DNA from: Multifurca ochricompacta
Lineage: Eukaryota; Basidiomycota; Agaricomycetes; Russulales; Russulaceae
NCBI GenBank assembly: GCA_022496185.1
Contig: WTXG01000013.1
Coordinates: 1 to 64,000 of the forward strand
Length of the DNA: 64,000 bases
Direction: 5' to 3'
Made by a program: the position numbers and the translations under genes. Shown here piece by piece: positions 23,825 to 35,576 of this stretch. Every line of letters begins with the position of its first letter. The stretch's first letter is position 1. Below the pieces are notes generated by a model. It ran no database searches. It worked only from the letters and a program-made list of their open reading frames with translations, and was not told the DNA's origin.

Positions 23825-24732
23825 TTAGGACAAGATCCTCATTCGCGTTCTCCCTCACGACAGGGCCGACGCGCTCACTAACAGCCAGACAGTCTTAGAG
23901 TAGTGACCCCCTGGGGTGGTGCCGGTGAGGTGCTTACTGTGTCAAGCCAATAATTCATAGCCTGCGTGGTGATCTCTGAAGCCCGAGTAGCGGTGACAGA
24001 GGTTGCTTGGTCATTAAGGGGTGTTATCGCGGGATCGCGTGCATCCTGATCACTGGTGCGGGATCTTCTACCAAGGAGTGTAAAACCCGGTCAGACAAAG
24101 GGGGCCCCGCGAGAGCGGTGACAGGCACAGAGAGGAGGCCGAACTGAACCATTTTAGGAAGCTCTTGGGCTCGTGTCCCCTGAGTGAAGAGGCAGGCAAC
24201 AGGTCGAGAAGACTGAGCCAGACAGCCTTGGGCAACGCTACTTTTCTCATTTCATTTTCTTGGTACGATCGTCATCGCCGCTGCATCGGGTCCGGATCTT
24301 TGAATCCGAGATCTATTGGCCAGCTTGATCGATCTACCCTTTCCTCCTGTGCTTAGCGTTGTGCGGCACTTGTATCTTTGCTGTTAGTCCCCCAGATTTT
24401 TCGGACTGGCTTCTAGGAGAGACGTCCACCCCCACACACACTACCGACCGTATTCGGTTTCACGCTCACGCGCGCGATCGCGCATTGCTTCAGCTTCTCG
24501 AGCATCCTCACGCTCTCCCTCTCCCATTTCAATTCACTCTCCTGAGACTCAACGTAGAGGTAGACAGACAACTAGACAGTTAGATCGACGACCCAGGACA
24601 GCTACAGTCAGTGGACTTGTACTTGCACCCGCAAACGAGCCACTTCCTAGTCAGACTACTCCTGAATCGACTACTCCTGTCCCAGAGAGTTCTAGTGTTT
24701 CCGCCCCTACTCCACAAATTCAAAGTCCAGAA
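23825..24732 (+). other. Retrotransposon leader between the 5' LTR and gag
   Basis: About 900 bp without a long coding frame. The primer-binding site should lie directly after 23824, but I could not match that sequence to a particular tRNA. The gag frame is open only from about 24582, and the first ATG in it is at 24733. Confidence 0.6.
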
Positions 24733-25905
24733 ATGTCCGCACCCACCGCATCCACTTCCGCCTCTACCCTCTCCCGCGACGACGTTAACCGAGCGCTCCA
24801 CGACATGGCGGTCACTGTTAGGGATTTGGCCAGAGATGTGCAAACGCTGACGCAGCACCAGGCACAAGCTTCGGCATCTCCACCTCAGCACACCCTTGCT
24901 ACTGGGAAGGATTCTACAGTAGCGCGCCCTGCGTCTTGGGATGGCAAGGGGACTTCAGCGGACGCGCGCCATTTTCTGGCAGCTTACCACAATTGGGCTT
25001 GCGCACAGAAGAATAGTCTAAATGATTACAACGTGCAAACCCAAAAGTGGATTAGGAGAGACTCTGATTGGATCTTATCCGTTCTCAATCTTCTAGCCGG
25101 AGACGCCCGGACTTGGGCTCTGCCGCATTTGGAAGAATTGAAGGCCGGGAGGATCCCCTTTAACCAAAGATGGGATAATTTTGAAAAGACATTTACAGAG
25201 CGATTTATTCCTTACGATATAGGGGAGGCTGCGCAAGAAGCGTTGAAGAAACTCAAACAGGGCAAGAATTCAGTTGCTGAGTACAAGGCTCGCTTTGATG
25301 AACACTCAGCTCAAACTGGCTGGTCTGCGACCGATCTGAAGACTCGATTCTATGACGGGTTGACAGATAAGATCAAGGACATCTTGGCCCTCATGCCGAC
25401 TACTCCTGCGACGCTAGAAGAGCTCGTCACCGCCGCAAATAAAATCGACGTGCGACAGAGACAACGCGATGCAGAGAAAAGAGGGGTGATTACCACACAA
25501 ACCCAAACTCAAACTACGCGCGATCCCAATGCTATGGAGGTCGACGCTTCGAAGACTCAGTCAGGGGCTGGTACTAAGACGCTGCGCCAGTACATGCTGA
25601 CTGATCTCAAAGGTAAATGCAAGGGTTGTGGGACCACCGCTCACGAGTATAAGCAGGGAAATCACGAGCGCGAGATTTGTAATTATTGTGGGAAGACAGG
25701 ACACCGAGCTAATGTTTGTTATGATAAGTGGTCGGGTAAACCCAAAAAAGCAAAAGTTGCTGCCAGCACAGAAGCGGCGGCAAGTTCAAGTACGAGTGTC
25801 TCGGCGCCGTCAGACACCTCAGCCATTCAAAAGGAGAAAGCTGATTTGAAGGCGCAGGTAGAATCACTACGGAAAGAAATGGAGGCGTTGAAAGCGTCTT
25901 TTTAG
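24733..25905 (+). CDS. gag: Retrotransposon Gag with a CCHC zinc knuckle
   Basis: 390-residue structural protein. The central part has the Ty3/gypsy capsid signature (WLAGDARTWALPHLE-like, then FEKTFTERFIPYD, ALKKLKQG and VAEYKARFDEHS). A CX2CX4HX4C knuckle (CNYCGKTGHRANVC) lies at about residues 315-328, followed by a Lys-rich stretch and a C-terminal coiled coil. It ends at TAG 25903-25905. It would package the element RNA in cytoplasmic particles. The pol frame overlaps its end by about 60 nt in the -1 frame. Confidence 0.93.
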   Translation: MSAPTASTSASTLSRDDVNRALHDMAVTVRDLARDVQTLTQHQAQASASPPQHTLATGKDSTVARPASWDGKGTSADARHFLAAYHNWACAQKNSLNDYNVQTQKWIRRDSDWILSVLNLLAGDARTWALPHLEELKAGRIPFNQRWDNFEKTFTERFIPYDIGEAAQEALKKLKQGKNSVAEYKARFDEHSAQTGWSATDLKTRFYDGLTDKIKDILALMPTTPATLEELVTAANKIDVRQRQRDAEKRGVITTQTQTQTTRDPNAMEVDASKTQSGAGTKTLRQYMLTDLKGKCKGCGTTAHEYKQGNHEREICNYCGKTGHRANVCYDKWSGKPKKAKVAASTEAAASSSTSVSAPSDTSAIQKEKADLKAQVESLRKEMEALKASF

Positions 25906-28900
25906 AAACTGTCTCAGTTCCAGCTGCGACTGAGGCAGCATGTGTAAATAGTGTGTTTATTGATTCTGATTCCAATGTATTTACGAGCGTTCAAGAAGTT
26001 TCTGATACAACTGTCTGTGAAACGGCCTCTGTAGATAATGTAAATAGTTGTGTAATCGCGTCAGATTCGGTCTCGCAGAAAATTAAAAACGTTTTCATTG
26101 ATGAGGCTGATTACTTAGATAAGATAACTGCATGTATTTTACCTGAGACGAAGCACGATACTCAGCATTTTCATATTTACGTTACATTGCGAGGAAGAAA
26201 CCACCTATACACGACAGCAGCTATGGTAGATTCAGGGGCTACTGCACTGTTCCTGGACGAGAAATTCGCTCAGCACCGGAAGATGCTTCAAATCCCACTC
26301 GATCACCCCATAAAAATTCATAATATTGATGGGACACATAATCGAGCAGGGGATATCACGCATTATGTATCGCTAGCGATTATAATAGGCCAACGGGAGG
26401 AGAGTCACCGTTTCCTGGTCACAGACTTAGGACCAGAGAAAATTATATTGGGGCTTCCTTGGCTGCGACGTAACAACCCAAGCATCGACTGGAGCAAGGG
26501 TGAACTGATGATCGACTCCGAGAGCGGGATCGCTGAGGAGATCGGATCTGTCGAACGCATATCGGCTAGCCGTATGGAGCGCCGATCACTGTGTCGAACC
26601 GGAGTCCTGGAGACGCTGTCCGATCAAGTCTGGTGTCTAGCCGGCTATACATATTCACAGCAAATAGCCGAGCGTGAGAACTTGAAAAGGGGCAGTAGAT
26701 CTTTTGAGGAGATGGTACCCTCGCAGTACCGGGACTTCGCGAAAGTTTTCTCTGAGGAGGAATCACAGAGACTCCCTCAGCATCAACCATGGGATCACGA
26801 AATAGACTTAGAACCAGGTGCTAAGACGCACTGGAAGACTAAGATCTACCCCATGGCACCGAACGAGCAAGCGGAGCTAGACAAATTTATTGACGAACAC
26901 TTACGAAAGGGATACATTGTACCATCTAAGTCACCGATGGCCGTCCCCGTGTTCTTCCTGAAAAAGAAGGACGGGAAATTAAGACTTATACAGGATTACC
27001 GCCCTCTTAACAAAATTACAATTAAAAACCGTTATCCGCTACCGCTTGCTGCCGACATCATCAATCGGTTGAAAGATGCTAGGATCTTCACCAAATTCGA
27101 TGTCAGATGGGGATATCACAACGTCAGAATTAAGGAAGGGGACGAATACAAGGCAGCCTTTGCTACTAACCGCGGGTTATACGAACCGCGCGTTATGTAC
27201 TTTGGCCTGACCAACAGTCCTGCCACCTTCCAGGCGTTGATGAACTCAGTCTTCGCTGACATGATTGCGAGAGGAGAGGTCGCAGTATACATGGATGATA
27301 TACTGATATTTTCATCTAACTTGGAGAAACATCGGAAAGATGTGCGTAGAGTACTTAGCCGTCTCCAAGAGTATGACCTTTTCCTCAAGCCTGAGAAATG
27401 CGAATTTGAGAGAGATCAAATGGAGTATCTCGGGATGATTATCCGTCCCGGAGAGGTCAGGATGGACCCTGCCAAGGTCCAAGCGGTCAGAGAGTGGCCG
27501 ATCCCACAGAATTTGAAGGATGTTCGCGCCTTCGTGGGATTCGCTAACTTCTATCGACGCTTCATTAAGGACTTTGCTGGTATAGCACGTCCCTTACATG
27601 ACCTGACTAAGAAAAATATCCCATGGCAATGGGGCGATGCGGAGATGAACGCGTTCGCAGCGCTGAAGGCACGCTTCATAGAGAAGCCAATATTAGCAGT
27701 CTATGATAGCGAGAGGCCAACGCGCTTGGAGACGGATGCTTCCGGATTCGCTACCGGTGGAATACTGTCGCAGAAACACGACGACGAGCTATGGCACCCA
27801 GTCGCATTCCGATCCGAAGCAATGTCGGACGCGGAACGTAATTATGAAATTTACGACCGGGAAATGCTCGCATTGATCCGAGCACTGGAGGATTGGCGAC
27901 ACTTCCTTGAAGGACTATCTACCTTTGAGGTTGTAACTGATCACAAGAATATGGAATGGTGGGCTAGCATGCGCGACTTAACACGACGTCAAGCGCGCTG
28001 GGCCCTGTACCTCAGTAGATTCAACTTTGTGATTAGATACAAGAAGGGATCAGCAATGCAAGCTGATGCTCTTAGCCGATTCCCTACGGATCGCGTGTAT
28101 GACAGTGAGGACAACCGTCAGGTACAAGTCCTCAAGCCGGAACAGTTTCTCCGGGCCGCACGTACCCATTACAAGCCAGAGAGCTCTCCTCTCACAGATC
28201 GCATCAGAGCAGCAGGCGCACGCGAAGCGGAAGTCATAGAGGGGTTGAAATCCCTATCCAGATCCGCTCCGCGCGCTCTTACTGATGGCATTTCTCACTG
28301 GGAGGAGGAAGACGGTCTCATTTATTACAAGGGAAAACTTTATGTACCCAATGTACCGGATCTCCGAAAAGATATCATTAAACAGTGTCATGATTCGGTT
28401 ACTGCAGGACATCCCGGTAAAAATGGGACTATAGAACTTGTCAGCCGTTATTATTGGTGGCCGCGTATGTCCACATACATCGCCAAGTACGTAGAGGGCT
28501 GCGATCGCTGTCAACGCTACAGGATCGACCAGCACCCTACGGCGCCTATACAGCCGCACGAAGTACCGGAGGGACCCTGGCAGATCATTGGCGTTGATCT
28601 GATCACTGGGCTTCCTTCTTCACAAGGGAAAGACGCAATTTTAACGATAGTGGACCACTATACGAAACAGGTCCACTTCTTCCCTGTGACCAGCGGCATC
28701 ACGGCAGATGGTGTAGGGCAGATCTACTATAACGAGATCTTCCCGCTGCATGGGATCCCTAAGTCTATCGTCAGCGACAGGGGACCACAGTTTGCAGCAC
28801 GGACAATGCGGGCCGCTTTAAAGCGCCTGGGAATAGACAGTAGTTTGACCACAGCATATCATCCTCAAGCTAACGGACAGGCAGAACGCAAAAACCAAGA

Positions 28901-29636
28901 AATAGAACAGTATTTGCGTATGTTCGTAGATAAGCGTCAGGATGATTGGATCGAACTATTACCCACTGCGGAATTCGTGTTAAACGCGAGATTGACATCC
29001 GCGACCGGCCACACACCCTTTGAATTACTCTACGGGTACACGCCGGACTTCACGATTCCAGCTGGGCGCCCTACAGGCATTCCCAGTTTAGACAAGCGAC
29101 TTCAACAGCTCCGTCTTGCCAGGACAGATGCTGAGGCAGCGCTGCGACTTAGCAAAGAACGCATGATCGCCGGGCCGGGTTACCGCCAATCTTATCGCTT
29201 CAGCACAGGCGATATGGTATGGCTCCAAGCCAAGAACATTAAGATACACCAACCTTCTCAGAAATTAGGGCCAAAACAGATGGGTCCCTTTAAGATTATC
29301 GAGAAGATTGGCGATCTTGATTATCGGTTGGAACTCCCGGCAGCGCTGAGAATCCACAATGTATTCCATGTGGATCGCCTTAGTCCCTACAAAGGCAACG
29401 ACGTTAATGGACTTATGCCGCCACCGCCTGACCCTGTACTGGTCGAGGGCGAGGAAAAGTATGAGGTTGACCATATTCGCGATGCGAAACTGTTGGTCGA
29501 ACACTCAAATTCCTTGTGCGGTGGAAAGGATACGGCGAAGGGGAGGACTCATGGGAGCTGGCCAGAAACTTCAAGCTCGCTCAGGAGGCTGTCAGAGACT
29601 TTTACGCTCGACACCCCGGTGCGCCACGGAAGATAG
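25842..29636 (+). CDS. pol: Retrotransposon Pol polyprotein (PR-RT-RH-IN)
   Basis: Pol frame, -1 relative to gag, open from about 25842 and clearly coding from about 25953. Domains in order: aspartic protease with VDSGATALF; reverse transcriptase with FFLKKKDGKLRLIQDYR, FTKFDVRWGYHN, and the YMDD active site at about 27286-27300; RNase H with ETDASGFATGG; the integrase HHCC zinc-binding region ending CDRCQRYR; the integrase core with DLITGLP, SDRGPQF and AYHPQANGQAERKN; and the FHVDRLSPYKG linker. The last 40 or so residues before the stop at 29636 are not family-like, because the frame is lost inside the chromodomain. Confidence 0.93.
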
Positions 29637-29713
29637 CCACGCTCGCCTTCACGTCCGCTCCATGGCAATCGCCACTTTATTTCACTGAGGCTTGCGAGGA
29701 CGCAACGCCCTGA
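29490..29713 (+). pseudogene. Out-of-frame chromodomain tail of Pol
   Basis: The expected chromodomain continues in frame 2 rather than the pol frame: RWKGYGEGEDSWELARNF is plain at about 29519-29572, followed by a tail ending at TGA 29711-29713. The switch falls at about 29485-29500 and is consistent with one missing base. Chromodomains of this class guide integration to chromatin, so targeting may be altered if the break is real. Confidence 0.75.
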
Positions 29714-29725
29714 GAAGGGGGGTAC
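29711..29725 (+). other. Polypurine tract
   Basis: TGAGAAGGGGGGTAC directly precedes the 3' LTR. Its position and purine content fit the primer for plus-strand DNA synthesis. Confidence 0.75.
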
Positions 29726-30451
29726 TGTCCTGGATGCGCATTTTTGGCATCCCGGACCGCTTGAAAGCCATCCTGAGGGCGCGTGCGTTATACAAGTCGA
29801 CCTTCTTAGACTTAGATAAGATAAGAAGGAGTTCGGACCGATCTGACCCGGTCCACGCGATGCAAAGTAGTCGCTGCCCTATGCAGCAATGGACATTATA
29901 GATACACGCGGCCTTTGTTTGAGTAATACAATTTGATGATTTGATTATAGAGTGATCCAAAGTAGTCTAGTATGTATTTTAGATAATGCCAGACCGGCGG
30001 AAAGGATCGCGCGTTAGTAAATAAGATGTGTCAGGGCACTCAGGAGAGCGGGCCACTGATAACTAATTAGATTTACATCGCACGCTCAATCGGCTTTGGT
30101 ATTTCATAGAGTAGTACTAGGACATATTTAAAGACACCCTGTAGCACGCTGCAGACCCCATCTTGTCCTCTTGGGGCTGTAGGTGCGCTTTATCACTTTA
30201 TCTTTGTATTTACTTAGGCCCAACTAATCTTGTCCTCTTGGGGCTGTAGGCTCTTAGCAAAGTTCAATATAGGTCTATTCTTGCTGCATAAGCAAGGCAG
30301 AGTCCTCTGACTGCTTCAAGCCTTACGCGTGCATTAATCTCCGCGTTCTGGGCAGCTTTCCGACTAGGATATTTTCACCTCTAAGTTTTACCACGATCTC
30401 TACATCTTATCTAATCTACATAGCAAGCGCGGGATAGAAGCACCCGTTACA
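29726..30451 (+). repeat. 3' LTR
   Basis: 726 bp, identical to the 5' LTR except for one extra G in a G-run. Confidence 0.95.
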
Positions 30452-30456
30452 ACTAC
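30452..30456. repeat. Target-site duplication ACTAC, right copy
   Basis: Matches the copy at 23095-23099. Confidence 0.9.
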
Positions 30457-30521
30457 ATTGCATCGCATGGTGGTATGACCTCCTTCCTATTAAGGAAGGT
30501 TGACTTAAACGCACCAGGACA
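30452..30521 (-). mobile_element. Old inverted LTR, right part
   Basis: Continues the LTR seen at 22790-23099: ACTAC.TTGCATCGC, AAGGTTGACTT and CACCAGGACA match the reverse complement of the young LTR, with an internal deletion of about 50 bp. The two halves join if the young element and one ACTAC are removed. Confidence 0.7.
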
Positions 30522-30524
30522 GTC

Positions 30525-31215
30525 GCGCTTGTATGAAATGAAAGCAGAATAATAAAATAATAATGTAAATAAAGGATCCATTTAATCTTCTGAACATAAA
30601 CCAACAATTTTTGAGGAATATTGAGTAGCCATAAATGAACACGTTGTGTCCAAGTGCGTATCTCCTAGACTGGGATGTCCCGGGCCGGTTGTCCAAAATG
30701 CGCGATGCAAGTAAAGAACTTGCACGCGTTTCATTTTATGGGTAACCCAGGTATCAAAACAATTATCCAGGGGTTACCCCTACCAATTGCTATGTGTTCA
30801 TCAATTTTTTTTGCATTCTGTGCAGTTATCTGACAGGCTTTTCATCAATGTTCTATAACATCCTAACTAATCATCTCTGTATACTGGGGTGGATTTTAGT
30901 TGTGCTTGTATAAAATTGAAAGCAGAATAATAATAAAAAAATGGAATAATAAATTATCATAATCTTCTAAACATAAAACAAGAGTCATTGAGGGATCTTA
31001 AGCAGCCACAAATGAACGCGTTGTGTATCTTCTTGGTCCGGGAAGGCCCGGGCCGGTTATCCGAAATGCGCGATGCAAGTAAAGAACTTGCACGCGTTTT
31101 CACGGGTGACCCGCGGGTAACCCGCGAGTTACCCGTACCCATAGTGACGGGTACGGGTGCGGGTACGGGTACCAACGAGGATACCCCAGGCTTACCCCTG
31201 CCAATCACTAGAGGT
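30525..31215. repeat. Diverged tandem duplication (unit about 370 bp)
   Basis: Two direct copies, about 30525-30770 and 30898-31140. Shared blocks include TGAAAGCAGAATAATAA, CTTCT.AACATAAA, GCCA.AAATGAAC.CGTTGTGT, CCCGGGCCGGTT.TCC.AAATGCGCGATG and AAGTAAAGAACTTGCACGCGTTT. The second copy ends in GGGTAACCCG/CGGGTACGGG self-complementary repeats. Origin unknown; no gene seen. Confidence 0.75.
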
Positions 31216-31432
31216 AGGTGATGGTGGTAAAGCTAAGAGAGGCATGCATGATCATGTGTGCAACAACATCTTGGACTTGATTTTACTTTCCTGTGAATAC
31301 TTCACTACCTGTTCGCCACCTGAGTTGAACAGTCCTTTACTGCCTTTGTTACTATGTGGTCTATACCACACTCCTCTTGTTATCTTTACCTATGTAGTTT
31401 CGTTTATCTAACCTCAGCTGCGTTCAAAATTA

Positions 31433-31580
31433 AGGCCGAGGTCACCTGACCGCGTCCTTATATGGCAATCTGTACGGAAGGCTATGGGCTATGCGCAACC
31501 AACCATCCAGAAACTCACTTTACATCATCCACTGACACTATCATACCTTCCCTGCGAACCGATTTTTGCCCACCCTTACC
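31433..31580 (+). promoter_or_regulatory. Upstream leader of NLR2, shared with NLR4
   Basis: About 150 bp immediately upstream of the NLR2 start is clearly similar to the region upstream of NLR4 (60281-60431): AGGTCACCTG.CCG.GTCCTT.TATGGC, TATGCGCAACCA, CGACACTATCATACCTTCCCTGCGAAC and TTACCATG. Conservation outside coding sequence suggests promoter or 5' UTR function, or a recent shared duplication. Confidence 0.6.
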
Positions 31581-34500
31581 ATGTCCCAGAGCCAACCTAT
31601 CGCCGCATCCAATTCCCACTTCCAATCCATTTTCGATCATGCATTGAAAGCGTACAAGAAGCAGACAAAGTGTGATCTTATCACACATCCGCAAGCCGTC
31701 CAATTCCAATCATGCGACTCTCCTACCGCCGTCATGGCCATGCTTCAGACCCAGGTCCACGAGTTCAATCAATCCAAAAGCAGTAACGAAAAGTGGAACA
31801 AATGGCTCAGCCCAACCATAAATGTGCTCTATGCATTTTCTGCGACCCTCGGAGAGGGTGTTGGCCTAGTAAGTCTCAAGACTATATATATCCTCTAACC
31901 TTCGTGTTCAACTGCCTACCCTACAGGTATTTTCGCCTGCGAAAGTAATATTTGCTGGAATCGGCGTCCTCCTCTTAGTGAGCATCTCATGCCCTATATA
32001 TTATTCTGCGTTCTGAAATCTGTTAGGCGGCAAAAGATGTGAGCGGCAGCCAAGAAGCTCTCAGTAACCTGTTCGAGCGTGTAGAGAACTTTTTCAAACG
32101 CCTGGAGACTTATACGGAAGTACCTCCGACTGCAGCGATGACAGATATAATCGTGAAGATCATGGTCGAAGTGCTTGGTATCCTTGCTCTGGCAACTAAA
32201 GAGATTAAGCAAGGATCAGCAAGTGAGTTAATTCTCAGTGAGATATAAGCTTTGGCAAATTTCGTTCAGAAAAATATTTGAAGAAATTGGCAGGAAGGAC
32301 GGATATTGAAGATGCGCTTGGAAGGTTGGACAAATTGACCCATGACGAGGCTCTAATGGCGACGGCCCAACTTCTGAAGCTCACAAACAGCGTTGATAAC
32401 AAGGTGACGAGTGTTAATGACAAGGTTACGACAGTCGATGATAAGGTGACTAGAGTTGATGAAAAGGTGATGGTAGTCATAAACGGTGTGCAGAGTACAT
32501 TCAACACTTGGTTGATCTATGCTAACCGTGTATGTGGATAGAGAGCAAGGAAGCAAAATTAGTGGCGAAGGAAACCAAAGTGATTCTGCAGCATGCAGCT
32601 AGCACAGCAGATCAAGTCAAACGTTCGTGTTTTCTCGATCCATTTCTAGTTGAATGAACACACATCCAGGAAATCAGTTGCGACAAGATCTTCGACGATG
32701 GCTCTCTCCACCTGACCCATCTATTAATCACAACATCGCCTGCGGTGCTCACCACAGTGGAACGGCCTCTTGGTTCTTTCAAGGTAGTATATTCAGCGAC
32801 TGGAAATCCTCTGGCTCACTTTTATGGATTCACGGAAAGCGTATGTTCCTCTTACTGTTTACCGCTTTACTCCTCTTGATAATATCGAATTTTAATAGCG
32901 GGATCTGGAAAGAGCATCCTATGGTTCGTGGATTGCTATCCGTTACTTTCTAGATGGAACTTATGTCGTCGATTAGTTCAACAATCGTCCAGGATATCGA
33001 AGCAATTTGTGAGACAGGATTAGCTTCCATGGCATATTTCTATTTCGACTTCAGGGATGCCACCAAGCAAAATCGCCACAATCTTCTCCTCTCCGTTCTA
33101 ATCCAGCTTTCTGTTCGCTCTGACCCTCGCTGTGATATCCTGTTCAACACTTACTCTGCACATGACAATGGTTCGCGACAGCCCAGCGACGACATTTTGA
33201 TTCAATGTCTAAAAAGGATGATCTCACTCCCGGATCAAGAACCAATCTACATTGTCGTAGACGCGCTAGACGAATGTTCGAACACGTCCGGAATGCCAAC
33301 ACCAAGAGAACAGGTCCTTGACCTCATAAAAAACCTCATTGGTCTTTCCCTCCCAAATCTTCACATATGTGTCACTAGTCGCCCAGAGATCGACATTAGA
33401 TCTTCCCTTGAACCTCTCGCACCTCTCCATGTCTCACTTCACGACCAAAGTGGACAAAAAAAGGATATCGTCGACTATGTCAGATCCGTCGTTCAATCTG
33501 ACACAAAAATGCGAAGATGGCGACAGGAAGATAAGACTCTTGTTGTTGAGACCCTATCCGAGAGAGCCGACGGAATGTAAGGTCATTTATTTGCTGTTAT
33601 TATCCTTGCTTACAGATTGAATCAGGTTTCGATGGGTGTTCTGCCAGTTGGAAACTCTACGGCACTGTCTTCCACCAAGTGTTCGACGTATACTCGAGGA
33701 ATTGCCAGAAACGCTAGATGAAACATATGAAAGAATATTAAATGATATCAACAAATCGAACAGGGATCACGCTCATCGTCTCTTACAATGTCTTACAGTC
33801 GCTGTCCGGCCACTGCATGTGAACGAACTTGCGGAGGTCCTTGCAGTTGACTTTGGCTCTGGGCAAGGAGGAATTGCAAAGTTAAATTCGGATTGGCGAT
33901 GGGAGGACCAAGAACAAGCAGTACTTTCGACATGCTCCAGTTTGATAGCCGTTGTGGATGACAATGGCTCACAAGTGGTGCAGTTTTCGCACTTTTCGGT
34001 CAAGGAATTTTTGACGTCGAGTCGGCTTGCGAGGTCGAGTGGAGACGCGTCGCGATATCATATTCTTCTCGAGCCGGCTCACACCATTCTCGCACAAGCA
34101 TGCTTAGGTGTTCTACTGCGACTGGACGATGAGGGTGACGAGGAAACGACGAAAAGCGGGCTTCCATTGGCAGTATATGCTGCTCGACACTGGGTTGAGC
34201 ATGCGAAATTTGGGAATGTGTCGTCAGGAATTAGTGAAGGGATGGATGATCTCTTTGACATGGACAAGCCACATCTTGTTGCATGGCTCCGCGTGCACAA
34301 CATAGACGAAAGATGGGGCAATTCTTTCGACCGGATCAACAACCCATCAGATCCAAAACCAGTTCCACTGTATTATTCTTCCCTGTGCGGATTACATGAT
34401 CTCTCGGAACGGCTAATAATCAAGAATCCAGAACATGTCAATGCCATGTGTGGTAACAACAAAACACCACTCGTCGCCGCACTACAGAATGGACATCTAA

Positions 34501-35138
34501 AAGTTGCCGAGTTACTGTACAAACATGGCGCAAACATGGACATTTGCGGAAAGTGGGAGAGAACTCTACTACACGCTGCATCGAAGGATGGACCCACTGA
34601 AACTGCTCGTTGGCTACTGGACCATGACGCGGATGTCAATGCAATGCAGAAAAATAGGAATACGCCATTGCATTTGGCGGCAATCAAAGGACACCTTGAG
34701 GTTGTTCGTATGCTACAGGAGTGCGGTGCGCGCATCAATTCCAAGGGTAACAATGGCAGGACACCGTTACATGCAGCATCGAATAAGGGTCACCTCGACG
34801 TGATACAGTTTTTAGTGAAGCACGGCGCAGACCTGAACGCACAGAACATGGACCTCAAAACTCCATTGCATCTAGTAGTACTGCATCACTCCCCAGACGG
34901 TGTTGGGGTATTACTAGAGCACGGGGCAGACGTAAACGCACGGGATAAGGACCGCCGAACTCCTTTGCACCTTGCAGCACGCTATGGGTGGCTTGAAGGC
35001 ACGCGCGTGCTGCTCGACCATCGCGCCATTGTAGACGCCCAGGACAACGAGGGCCATACCCCGTTACAACTTGCGTTGGACAGGGGACATGTCAATGTGA
35101 TAGAATTGCTTTCAGAACGCGGCGGAAGTGGGGCCTAA
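31581..35138 (+). CDS. Goodbye-NACHT-ankyrin STAND protein, copy 2 (NLR2)
   Basis: Intact nine-exon copy. MSQSQPIAASNSHFQSIF begins at 31581. The hydrophobic-helix exon is 31927-31977 and the 25-nt P-loop exon 32899-32923. The linker is the longest of the four, with four VDxKVTx-like heptads (about 32389-32475). NACHT: YFYFDFRDATKQN, YIVVDALDEC, VTSRPEID. Then FRWVFCQLETLRHCLPPSVR and HFSVKEFLTSSRLA. There are eight ankyrin-type repeats; the first two are nearly the same as in NLR3, the later ones differ. The segment 33267-34130 is nearly identical to 42595-43440 of NLR3. The 5' flank resembles NLR4. Each copy shares different parts with different relatives, pointing to recombination. Oligomerisation and death signalling are known or proposed for fungal STAND proteins generally, not shown here. 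Confidence 0.9.
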
Positions 35139-35576
35139 CCTGTGATATTTACATGTCTACTTTACGTGTACTAAAGGACAGAAAAATACGAGCTGATCCA
35201 TTCAATGGTATATGAGGCGATTGCTGGAATGCCTTAGTACTACTATGCCCGGCCAGCTGCTTTTTAACTGGCTAAAGGGGAGCGTAGTTCATACCAACGG
35301 GAAAGCCGGCGTTCCAAATGGTTCACCAGGTTGAAGAAAAATATACTGTACGGAGCGAATCCACGGTGAGTGCGAGGCAAAGCATGTTCTCAAATGAGAA
35401 AGAGTGAGAAATGCCGTTTGATTTCTTCTCTTGCTGATCCTATGACAAGCATTGTATGTACCTCTGTATACCTGTAGAGAGACCTAGTTGAAGGAGTGTT
35501 ATGAAGCAGTAGAGGATGAATTTGGGTGAAAGTGGGTGAAGCCGCGCGAGACGAGATGAAAGAGCTGACAAACGAT
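35139..35576. other. 3' flank of NLR2
   Basis: No gene recognised. Confidence 0.4.

Larger units (their letters stand above)
23100..30451 (+). mobile_element. Complete young Ty3/gypsy LTR retrotransposon
   Basis: A 7.35-kb element with long direct repeats beginning TG and ending CA, flanked by the 5-bp duplication ACTAC. Order: 5' LTR, a leader of about 0.9 kb, gag, pol (protease, reverse transcriptase, RNase H, integrase), a chromodomain-like tail, a purine tract and the 3' LTR. The two LTRs differ only by one G in a G-run (GGG near 23613, GGGG near 30239), so the insertion is very recent. It is inserted into an older, inverted LTR of the same family. Confidence 0.95.

Noticed and set aside
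32389..32475. Short direct repeats that might suggest a repeat array such as CRISPR
   Set aside because: They are 21-nt in-frame heptads in a fungal gene, without unique spacers.
32954..32980. A start codon (MELMSS...) just before the NACHT domain of NLR2
   Set aside because: It falls inside the intron that joins SIL|CSTI; the same intron position is used in all four copies.
33773..34003. Antisense frame within the NLR genes, present in several copies
   Set aside because: It recurs only because the coding sequence it overlaps is conserved; it has no start-site or splice support.
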